Assembly: GCA_043808565.1 (NCBI GenBank)
Contig: JAZDEQ010000060.1
Span: 1 to 36,420, forward strand
Source: UBA12403 sp043808565
Lineage (GTDB): Bacteria > Patescibacteriota > Patescibacteriia > UBA9934 > GWF2-40-263
Direction: 5' to 3'
DNA: 36,420 nt
Under the pieces are notes generated by a model. That model was not told the DNA's origin and searched no databases. It saw nothing but the letters and a program-made list of their open reading frames with translations. The position numbers and the translations under genes were made by a program. Shown here one piece after another: positions 21,349-28,178 of the stretch (its first letter is position 1; each line of letters opens with the position of its first letter).

Positions 21349-21391
21349 ATTAGTATATTCGGCAATTTTCGTAATTCGTAACAATAAAAAT

Positions 21392-21904
21392 ATGACCGAC
21401 CAAAAACGTTTTGTCTTAATTGAAATTTTAATTGTTGTGGCCGTGATTGGTTTAATTGGTACTTTGTCAGCCGTGGCCGTGGCCTCGGCTCGAGCCAATA
21501 CTCGCGATGCCACTCGTTTGGCCCAAGTGCGGCAAATGCAATCAGCTTTGGAAGATTTTTTTGTCCAAAATAATACTTATCCAGTTAGCGATAATGTTTT
21601 AGCCTTGGGTTTTGGCGAAGCCGCTTGTTTAGATACCGAAGGCTTTCACGCGGCTTGTGAAGCCGGAGCTAGTGGGGTTTTAGCTAAGGCAATTCCTGTG
21701 GCTTTGGGTACAGGTTTAGACGGCTTAGCTACTTGCGGCGGAGCAGCCAATGCTTTTTGTTACTCAGCTGCCAATCAAGGAGCTGCCTATGGCATTATTT
21801 TTGAATTGGAAAATGCCATTCCTTTAGCTAAATTACAAAAAGGTTTAAATTGCGCCACGCCTGAGGGCATGAAGCCTGAGGCTTGTTCTTTTGCTAATGA
21901 ATAA
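21392..21904 (+). CDS. Type IV prepilin-like protein with an unusual cleavage site
   Basis: This 170-residue protein begins with a prepilin-type N-terminus: a short positive leader MTDQKR, then FVLIEILIVVAVIGLIGTLSA, with the essential Glu at +5 and a long hydrophobic helix. Position -1 is Arg instead of the normal Gly, so processing by prepilin peptidase PilD is questionable. The C-terminal part contains six Cys residues (ACLD, AACEAG, TCGGAANAFCYS, NCATP, ACSF), probably forming disulfide bonds outside the cell. The repeat arm TTCGTAATTCGTAAC lies 9 bases upstream. It lies in the pilM gene run and could be a major or minor pilin. Confidence 0.75.
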   Translation: MTDQKRFVLIEILIVVAVIGLIGTLSAVAVASARANTRDATRLAQVRQMQSALEDFFVQNNTYPVSDNVLALGFGEAACLDTEGFHAACEAGASGVLAKAIPVALGTGLDGLATCGGAANAFCYSAANQGAAYGIIFELENAIPLAKLQKGLNCATPEGMKPEACSFANE

Positions 21905-21908
21905 TTTT

Positions 21909-23081
21909 ATGAGAAAAGTTGTTTTGGTTATTACGGCCACAGCGATTAGTTTAATAACCCTGGCTGTGGTTTTTGTTATTTGGTTTTCCGGTCAAAATAA
22001 TAATTCAGCCACAGTCATGAGTAGTTGCGGTGATAATGTTTGTGACAAAATTGAATTAAAAAGAAAAAGCTGTGACATTGATTGCCAGGCTGGCTCAACG
22101 AATGTCACTCCAATTTCTAATTCCAACTCATCAATTCCAACGGCCATGGTTGAAACGCCAGCCAACCCCAATGTTGTTTATCTTGGCATGATGGTTCACT
22201 TAGAAAAAGTTAATGACGAGTTAGTCAATGAAACTTCGTTTAGAAATCACGCGGCCGCCGTACGAAAAATGGCGCAGATTTTTTTAAACCATAATGCTAA
22301 AGCGACTTTTGAATCAGGCAGTCGTTTTACTCAAGCTTGCCGCAAGTGGGACGACAATGTTTTACGCGAACTTTATGATCAGGGGCAGGGCATTGGTTTA
22401 CACGCTGATCTTGGCGGCAAAGACGACGGAACAACCCAAGCTGAATTCACTCAAGCCATGAGCCAAATGAAAACCGAATTGGAACAAGAATTGAGTTCGC
22501 CGATTGAGCATGTTTCCGGTATTTGTTCAGCCCAACTTGATTGGGTAAAAGGAGCGATTGACGCAGGTTTTAAATTCACCACCGGTGCTGTTGGTTTTTG
22601 CGCCATGACTCTGCCATACGAAGAACGACCTACCGAATATCAAAATTGCGTTGTTCCGACTGATTGTCACGGGGAAATGCCTCTGGCCATAAAAGACCGG
22701 GTTCATCCTTGGTTAACTTCTTCCTCGAGTAGTTGGTTAACACCGGATAGTAATGGCCAGTTAGCGATTTTTCCGGCCGGTAATATTTGGAAATCTTTTA
22801 GTTTAGAAAGCGAAAATGTTGATAAAGTAAATTTTGGTTCTGGTTTTGATTCCAAAGATATTGATATTTATTTTTTAAAACTCGACGAAGTTTTGAAATA
22901 TGCCACCATCGATCAGACTAATATTTTTTACGTTGGCTGGAGTATTGGCACAGACGAAAATATCAACGAAGAATTATTCAGTCAATTTTTTGTCCGCCTT
23001 CAGCCATACATTGACGCGGGTCAAGTTCAGTGGGCCACTTTTTCAGAAATGTATGATCGGTTTATGGAAAAGGGGAGTTAA
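21909..23081 (+). CDS. Secreted polysaccharide deacetylase-like protein
   Basis: About 390 residues. The start at 21909 (MRKVVLVI) is chosen because it gives a normal signal anchor; an ATG at 21897 would add four residues. The N-terminus has one hydrophobic segment (about 4-25), then a Cys-containing linker (SSCGDNVCDKIELKRKSCDIDC) similar to calcium- or disulfide-stabilised repeats, then a Ser/Asn/Pro-rich spacer. The remainder (about 85-390) resembles the NodB-like polysaccharide deacetylase fold: LGMMVHLEK at the first strand, FESGSRF, GIGLHADLGG with a possible metal His, and HVSGICSAQLDWVKGAIDAGFK, near the family's R/P-rich motif. Metal ligands are not all obvious, so activity is uncertain. 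It follows the prepilin gene directly. Confidence 0.5.
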   Translation: MRKVVLVITATAISLITLAVVFVIWFSGQNNNSATVMSSCGDNVCDKIELKRKSCDIDCQAGSTNVTPISNSNSSIPTAMVETPANPNVVYLGMMVHLEKVNDELVNETSFRNHAAAVRKMAQIFLNHNAKATFESGSRFTQACRKWDDNVLRELYDQGQGIGLHADLGGKDDGTTQAEFTQAMSQMKTELEQELSSPIEHVSGICSAQLDWVKGAIDAGFKFTTGAVGFCAMTLPYEERPTEYQNCVVPTDCHGEMPLAIKDRVHPWLTSSSSSWLTPDSNGQLAIFPAGNIWKSFSLESENVDKVNFGSGFDSKDIDIYFLKLDEVLKYATIDQTNIFYVGWSIGTDENINEELFSQFFVRLQPYIDAGQVQWATFSEMYDRFMEKGS

Positions 23082-23091
23082 ATAGCGGATC

Positions 23092-23120
23092 GTTATTGCG
23101 AGCGCCTCGCGTGGCAATCT
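23092..23120. repeat. REP-like repeat, half element (copy 4)
   Basis: GTTATTGCGAGCGCCTCGCG followed by TGGCAATCT is the left half of the REP family; the right half is absent. Confidence 0.65.
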
Positions 23121-23146
23121 AATACGCTTAGAACTTATGCATTAAG

Positions 23147-23233
23147 GGGTTTAGGGTTTGGGGTTTTGGGAGAGAGTTATCGAATTTTTTGAATTAAAAA
23201 AACATCCATCCCTAACCCCCAAACCATAAACCC
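23147..23233. repeat. Imperfect inverted repeat GGTTTAGGG/CCCTAA...AAACC
   Basis: GGGTTTAGGGTTTGGGG near 23147 is mirrored by CCCCCAAACCATAAACCC ending at 23233, with an AT-rich centre containing TTCGAATTTTTTGAATT. It precedes ligA and may end the upstream operon. Confidence 0.6.
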
Positions 23234-23287
23234 GCCAAAAACCCAAAACATATCTAAAAATAAAAGACAGCTTAAATTGTTGTTTTT

Positions 23288-23315
23288 TTGTTATTTTGAG
23301 ATTTTTTGGTACAAT
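23288..23315 (+). promoter_or_regulatory. Promoter of ligA
   Basis: TTGTTA (23288-23293), 16 bases, TACAAT (23310-23315) preceded by TGG (extended -10). The start would lie about 4 bases before the ATG at 23326. Confidence 0.55.
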
Positions 23316-23325
23316 ATTAGGCGTT

Positions 23326-25395
23326 ATGGATAAAATTGCCGCGCAAAAACGAATTGCCAAATTGCGAGAAACTATTAATTTTCATCGCTATCAATATCAT
23401 GTTTTAGACCAGTCAGAAATTTCTGATGCGGCTTTGGATTCTTTGAAACACGAGTTATATCAGTTGGAGCAACAGTATCCTGATTTGATTACTACTGATT
23501 CACCAACCCAACGCGTCGGCGGCCAGCCGCTTGATAAATTTATCAAAGTAAAACACCGAACCAGAATGCTCTCGATTGAAGATGTTTTTACCCCAGAAGA
23601 ATTTGAACAATGGTACGAAAGAATAAAAAAACTTATTATTCCACCACTTCATCACTCCACGACTCCACGACTCCACGACTCCAAAACTCCATCACTTTTC
23701 TGCATGGTCAAACTTGATGGCTTGGCCATTTCTTTGCGTTATCAAAATGGGGTTCTGCAAACCGCGGCCACGCGCGGTGATGGTGAAATTGGCGAGGATA
23801 TTACGATGAACATAAAAACCATCGAAGCCGTTCCGTTGCGTTTACAAGAATTAAACGAATCAGAATTAAAAAAGTTTGGCCTTAAAAATCCTCATCAAGG
23901 TGAGGTGGAAATTCGTGGTGAAGTTTTTTTCCCAGTTAAAGCTTTTGAAAAATTTAATCAAGCAACCAAAAAAGTCGGCAAGCCGATTTTTGCCAATCCA
24001 CGCAATGCCGCGGCCGGCAGTTTGCGTCAGCTTGATCCTAAGGTTGTAGCCAATCGCGGTTTGTCATTTTTTGCCTGGGATTTGGTTACTGATTTAGGCC
24101 AAAAAACTCATGCCGCGGAATGGCAAATTTTAGCGGCTTTAGGTTTTCGGGTTAATCCAGAAGGCGGTTTGGTTAATTCGGTTTCTGAGGTCAAAAATTT
24201 TTGGCAGGAAATGCAAAAAAAACGTAGTCAGTTGGATTATTGGATTGATGGCACAGTTATTCGAATTAATGACAATGCGGTGTTTGAAAAACTTGGTGTG
24301 GTCGGTAAAACCCCGCGCGGTTTGGTGGCTTTTAAATTTCCGGCCGAGGAAGTTACCACAGTAATTGAAGATATTGAGTGGTTTGTTGGTCGAACTGGGG
24401 CGCTCACTCCGGTCGCTTTGGTCAAACCAACTTGGCTTGGTGGCACAACTGTTAAACATGCTTCTTTGCATAATTTTGATGAAATTGAACGCTTAGATGT
24501 TCGGGTTGGTGATACGGTAATTATTTACAAAGCCGGTGATATTATTCCCAAGGTTAAAGGAGTTTTAAAAGAAATGCGACCAACACGCACCAAACCATTA
24601 ATTCTGCCAGATCATTGTCCGGTTTGTGGCGGCATTGTCAAAAAAGGTGAAGGCGAGGTGGCGGTGGTTTGTGCTAACCGTAATTGTTTTGCCCAAGATC
24701 GTGAGCGGGTACTTTATGCGGCTCGGGCTTTTGGTATTGATGGCTTGGGGCCGCAAACCGTTTCCTTGCTCATGGACAATAAAATTATTCAATCGCCGCC
24801 TGATCTTTTTACTTTGGCGATTGAAGATCTTTTGGGTCTGGAACGGTTTGCTGATGTTTCCTCGAGTAAACTAGTAGAAGAAATTCAAACCAAGAAAAAA
24901 ATTCCTTTGGCTAATTTTATTGTGGCTTTAGGCATTAAAAACGTTGGCGAAGAAACGGCTCGCGATTTGGCTAATCATTTTCGAACTTTAGAAAAATTTT
25001 TGGCGGCTCAATCAGAAGCATTATTAGCTGTGCCGCAAATTGGTGAGATTGTGGCTGAAAGCGTTGTTTCCTTTTTGGCCGAGCCTTTGAATAAAAAAAT
25101 GATTGAAGATTATTTGAAACAGGGAATTGACGTTTTGCCAGCTACGGCCATTAAAAATAATTTGCCGTTGTCTGGTCAAACCTTTGTTTTAACCGGCACA
25201 TTATCATCAATGAGCCGTGATGAGGCTAAAGACAAGCTTCGGGCCTTAGGCGCTGATCCGATTGAGTCGGTTAGTAAAAAAACCACGGCGGTTATTGTTG
25301 GTGAAGATCCGGGTTCGAAATTTGCTAAGGCCAAAAAACTGGGGGTAAGAATTTTGTCGGAAGATGAGTTTTTGAGTATGATTAAGCAGCGATAA
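23326..25395 (+). CDS. ligA: NAD-dependent DNA ligase LigA
   Basis: LigA seals nicks in replication and repair. The 689-residue protein has the Ia domain (HRYQYHVLD), adenylation domain with the active-site Lys129 in CMVKLDG, OB fold, zinc finger (CPVCGG...CANRNC, about 431-457), HhH region and a C-terminal BRCT (about 613-689, FVLTGTLSSMSRDEA). The Lys is at 115 in the Escherichia coli enzyme; the shift of 14 is accounted for by an insert just before it (about residues 107-124, HHSTTPRLHDSKTPS), which is encoded by an 8-bp tandem repeat. The start at 23326 is chosen because the promoter ends at 23315 and the next residues match the family start. Confidence 0.95.
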   Translation: MDKIAAQKRIAKLRETINFHRYQYHVLDQSEISDAALDSLKHELYQLEQQYPDLITTDSPTQRVGGQPLDKFIKVKHRTRMLSIEDVFTPEEFEQWYERIKKLIIPPLHHSTTPRLHDSKTPSLFCMVKLDGLAISLRYQNGVLQTAATRGDGEIGEDITMNIKTIEAVPLRLQELNESELKKFGLKNPHQGEVEIRGEVFFPVKAFEKFNQATKKVGKPIFANPRNAAAGSLRQLDPKVVANRGLSFFAWDLVTDLGQKTHAAEWQILAALGFRVNPEGGLVNSVSEVKNFWQEMQKKRSQLDYWIDGTVIRINDNAVFEKLGVVGKTPRGLVAFKFPAEEVTTVIEDIEWFVGRTGALTPVALVKPTWLGGTTVKHASLHNFDEIERLDVRVGDTVIIYKAGDIIPKVKGVLKEMRPTRTKPLILPDHCPVCGGIVKKGEGEVAVVCANRNCFAQDRERVLYAARAFGIDGLGPQTVSLLMDNKIIQSPPDLFTLAIEDLLGLERFADVSSSKLVEEIQTKKKIPLANFIVALGIKNVGEETARDLANHFRTLEKFLAAQSEALLAVPQIGEIVAESVVSFLAEPLNKKMIEDYLKQGIDVLPATAIKNNLPLSGQTFVLTGTLSSMSRDEAKDKLRALGADPIESVSKKTTAVIVGEDPGSKFAKAKKLGVRILSEDEFLSMIKQR
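23654..23690 (+). repeat. 8-bp tandem repeat within ligA
   Basis: ACTCCACG is repeated three times (23654-23677), followed by ACTCCAAA and ACTCC. Loss or gain of one unit would shift the ligA frame; a change of three units keeps it. It encodes the insert before the active-site Lys. Confidence 0.85.
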
Positions 25396-25445
25396 CGAGG
25401 TTACGAATCACGAATTGTGGCACGAATCTACGAAAATAACCCTTT

Positions 25446-25525
25446 CGTCATTGCGAGGAACAAGGCCGCCGAGCGACGAAGCAATCTAGTTATTAGATTG
25501 CCACGCGTGGCGCTCGCAATGACGG
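25446..25525. repeat. REP-like palindromic repeat (copy 5, complete)
   Basis: CGTCATTGCGAGGAACAAGG at the left and CGCTCGCAATGACGG at the right, with GAAGCAATCT, TTATT and AGATTGCCACG in the centre. It separates ligA and gatC; in-frame reading from 25417 would be translated repeat. Confidence 0.85.
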
Positions 25526-25536
25526 AGTTAAATAAT

Positions 25537-25842
25537 ATGCAACTCACAAAAGATGACATTAAACACATTGCTGATTTGTCTCGGCTAGAAATTAAAGACG
25601 ACGAAATAGAAAATTATCGTCGACATTTGGTTTCCATTCTTGGTTATGTGGAAAAATTATCTGAGGTCAATACTGATGGTGTGGCCGAGATGGCTGTTGG
25701 TTCATCGGCGATTAATGTTTGGCGGACCGATGAAGTTTTGATCAGCGATCTTTCTGAAAGGGAAGCCGCGCTTAAAGCGTTTCCCCGGCATCAAGGGTCT
25801 TTATTGGAAGTCCCGGCGGTTTTCGAAAGCCGAACGGAATAA
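25537..25842 (+). CDS. gatC: Aspartyl/glutamyl-tRNA(Asn/Gln) amidotransferase subunit C
   Basis: GatC is the small structural subunit that tethers GatA and GatB in the enzyme that makes Gln-tRNA(Gln) from Glu-tRNA(Gln). The 101-residue product starts MQLTKDDIKHIADLSRLEI, the typical helical start of the family, and contains the conserved LVSILGYVEKLSEVNTDGV region. The start at 25537 is chosen because the upstream in-frame sequence is REP repeat; GGAG (25524-25527) lies 9 bases before it. gatA follows 61 bases downstream; gatB is not in the window. Confidence 0.93.
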   Translation: MQLTKDDIKHIADLSRLEIKDDEIENYRRHLVSILGYVEKLSEVNTDGVAEMAVGSSAINVWRTDEVLISDLSEREAALKAFPRHQGSLLEVPAVFESRTE

Positions 25843-25851
25843 TTCCTCAAT

Positions 25852-25890
25852 TGTCATTCCGAGCGTCGCGAGAGGAATCTCGCCGCGTCA
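25852..25890. repeat. REP-like repeat (copy 6, short form)
   Basis: TGTCATTCCGAGCGTCGCGAGAGGAATCTCGCCGCGTCAC, the variant also found at 15720-15756. It lies in the gatC-gatA gap. Confidence 0.7.
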
Positions 25891-25903
25891 CTAACCACAT
25901 ATT

Positions 25904-27352
25904 ATGGACTTAACATCATTAACTGAAATAAAAAAAGCTTTATCCAATAAAGAATTTTCCAGTGAAGAATTAGTTCAAGCTTCTTTAAATAAAATTACCG
26001 AGCACGATCATGAGATCGGGGCTTTTTTGCACGTGGCTGAAGTCGAAGCCTTGGCCGAAGCTCGTGATTTTGATCGTCGCCGAGCGGCTGGTGAGGAAAT
26101 GCCATCATTGGCGGGTATTCCGATTGCTATCAAAAATAATATTTTGGTTCAAGGCCGAAAAACCACGGCTGGTTCTAAAATGCTGGAAAATTATGAGGCG
26201 GCTTATGATGCTTCAGTGGTAAAACATTTGCGTGGGGCCGGCCTGATTATTATTGGCGACACCAACCTCGATGAATTTGCTCATGGTTCGACAACGGAAA
26301 ATTCGGCTTTTTTTACGACTAAAAATCCTTGGGATATTAAAAAAGTTCCCGGCGGTTCGAGTGGTGGTTCGGCGGCGGCCGTGACGGCTGACTTTGTGCC
26401 AGTCGCTTTGGGATCAGATACTGGTGGCTCAATTCGTTTGCCAGCCGCGCTCTGTGGCATTACTGGACTTAAGCCAACTTATGGTCGGGTTAGTCGTCAC
26501 GGCTTAATTGCCATGGCTTCGAGTTTGGATCAAATTGGTCCTTTTGGTCGCAGTGTCGAGGATGTAGCAGAAATTTTTTCAACTATTGCCGGTCCTGACG
26601 ATTTTGATGCGACCACGGTTCGTAATACTGATTATGTTGCGCCGCAATTAATTCCTCAAGACATTAAGGGTCTACGAATCGGCGTGCCTAAAGAATATTT
26701 TGTCGAAGGCATGGATAGTGAAGTCAAAAAATCTGTTCTCGAAGCTGTTGAACTTATGCGAACGAACGGCGCGACCGTTGAGGAAATTTCTTTGCCACAT
26801 ACTGAATATGCTTTGGCTGTTTATTACATTGTTATGCCCTGCGAAGTTAGTTCTAATTTAGCACGGATGGACGGTTTGCGTTTTGGCCATGCCGCTGATG
26901 GGAAAAATTTATTTGAAACTTATCTCAAGGCACGAGGTGAAGGTTTGGGATCAGAGGCCAAGCTTCGAATCATGCTTGGATCATTTGCACTTTCCAAGGG
27001 TTACTCCGATGCTTATTACAAAAAAGCTCTGCGAGTTCGCTCGCTTATTCGTCAAGATTTTGACCAAGCCTTTAAACGTGTTGACGTGATTGCCACGCCA
27101 ACTTCGCCGACCGTGGCTTGGGATATTGGCGCCAAATTTAGCGATCCGCTCACTATGTACCTTTCAGATATTTATACGGTTTCCGCTAACTTGGCGGGCT
27201 TGCCAGCCTTGTCGTTGCCTTGCGGTTTTGATCAAGGCCTGCCGATCGGTTTGCAATTTATGGCCAAACCGTTTGATGAAACTTGTTTATTTAGAGCCGG
27301 CAAGTTTTATCAGAGTATGACGGAATGGCATTTGAAAAATCCAAAGTTATAA
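25904..27352 (+). CDS. gatA: Aspartyl/glutamyl-tRNA(Asn/Gln) amidotransferase subunit A
   Basis: GatA is the amidase subunit that releases ammonia from glutamine or asparagine for transamidation. The amidase-signature catalytic triad is visible: Lys77 (IPIAIKNNI), cis-Ser152 in PGGSSGGSAAAV and nucleophile Ser176 in SDTGGSIRLP. At 482 residues it has typical length, with the C-terminal GLPIGLQFMAKPFDE motif. It is co-directional with gatC and probably one operon despite the REP element between them. It implies indirect Gln-tRNA (and perhaps Asn-tRNA) synthesis. Confidence 0.96.
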   Translation: MDLTSLTEIKKALSNKEFSSEELVQASLNKITEHDHEIGAFLHVAEVEALAEARDFDRRRAAGEEMPSLAGIPIAIKNNILVQGRKTTAGSKMLENYEAAYDASVVKHLRGAGLIIIGDTNLDEFAHGSTTENSAFFTTKNPWDIKKVPGGSSGGSAAAVTADFVPVALGSDTGGSIRLPAALCGITGLKPTYGRVSRHGLIAMASSLDQIGPFGRSVEDVAEIFSTIAGPDDFDATTVRNTDYVAPQLIPQDIKGLRIGVPKEYFVEGMDSEVKKSVLEAVELMRTNGATVEEISLPHTEYALAVYYIVMPCEVSSNLARMDGLRFGHAADGKNLFETYLKARGEGLGSEAKLRIMLGSFALSKGYSDAYYKKALRVRSLIRQDFDQAFKRVDVIATPTSPTVAWDIGAKFSDPLTMYLSDIYTVSANLAGLPALSLPCGFDQGLPIGLQFMAKPFDETCLFRAGKFYQSMTEWHLKNPKL

Positions 27353-27370
27353 TAATAATTTTTATTTATT

Positions 27371-28174
27371 ATGGAAACGACGCAAATTGCTATATTTAAA
27401 AAGAAAGAAATTCGAAAAATACTTTATCAAAATGAATGGTGGTTTTCAGTTATTGATGTTATTGAGGCACTTACAGACAGTACTCAGCCCAGTAAATACT
27501 GGACAGCTATGAAAGCTAGGGTTGGCGATGAGGGATTTCAGTTATCTACAATTTGTAGACAACTGAAATTAGAATCGTCTGATGGGAAAAAATATGAAAC
27601 CGATTGTGCCGACACCGAAGGTATTTTTCGCATCATCCAATCCATTCCATCCCCCAAAGCCGAACCGTTCAAACGCTGGCTCGCCAAGGTTGGCTACGAA
27701 CGTGTCCAAGAAATTGAAAATCCAGAACTGGCGACAAAAAGAACCAGATTACTTTACAAACTCAAAGGTTATCCAGACAGTTGGATAGAAAAAAGAATGC
27801 GCGGCATTGCCATTAGAGAAGAATTAACCGACGAATGGCAAAAACGTGGGGCGCAAGAGCAAAGAGATTACGAAATTTTAACTGCGGAAATTTCTAAAGC
27901 CACCTTTGGTGTTACACCAAGCGAATATAAAAAACTTAAAGGACTCAAACGAGAAAATTTACGCGACCACATGGATGATTTTGAATTAATTTTTTCCATG
28001 CTCGGTGAGCGCTCAACCACCGAGATCCATCGCCACGAAAATTCCAAAGGTGTAAAAAAATTAAAAGAAGACGCCAAAATTGGCGGCAATATCGCTGGCC
28101 ACGCGCGAAAAGAATTAGAAACAAAACTCGGGCGATCCCTTGTTACCAAAAAGAATTTTAAAAGGTTGAAATAA
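27371..28174 (+). CDS. BRO-N domain protein, DinD-like
   Basis: This 267-residue protein has an N-terminal BRO-family domain (about residues 1-110, with WFSVIDVIEALTDSTQPSKYW and a SPKAEPFKRWLAKVGYE segment) and a C-terminal part with KLKGYPDSWIEKRMRGIAIREEL and the histidine-rich TTEIHRHENS stretch. That combination matches the DNA-damage-inducible protein D family of bacteria and phages, whose biochemical role is unclear, with links to DNA binding and RecA. It stands 18 bases after gatA and 4 bases before the long ABC protein. No LexA-type site was noticed. Confidence 0.8.
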   Translation: METTQIAIFKKKEIRKILYQNEWWFSVIDVIEALTDSTQPSKYWTAMKARVGDEGFQLSTICRQLKLESSDGKKYETDCADTEGIFRIIQSIPSPKAEPFKRWLAKVGYERVQEIENPELATKRTRLLYKLKGYPDSWIEKRMRGIAIREELTDEWQKRGAQEQRDYEILTAEISKATFGVTPSEYKKLKGLKRENLRDHMDDFELIFSMLGERSTTEIHRHENSKGVKKLKEDAKIGGNIAGHARKELETKLGRSLVTKKNFKRLK

Positions 28175-28178
28175 AATT

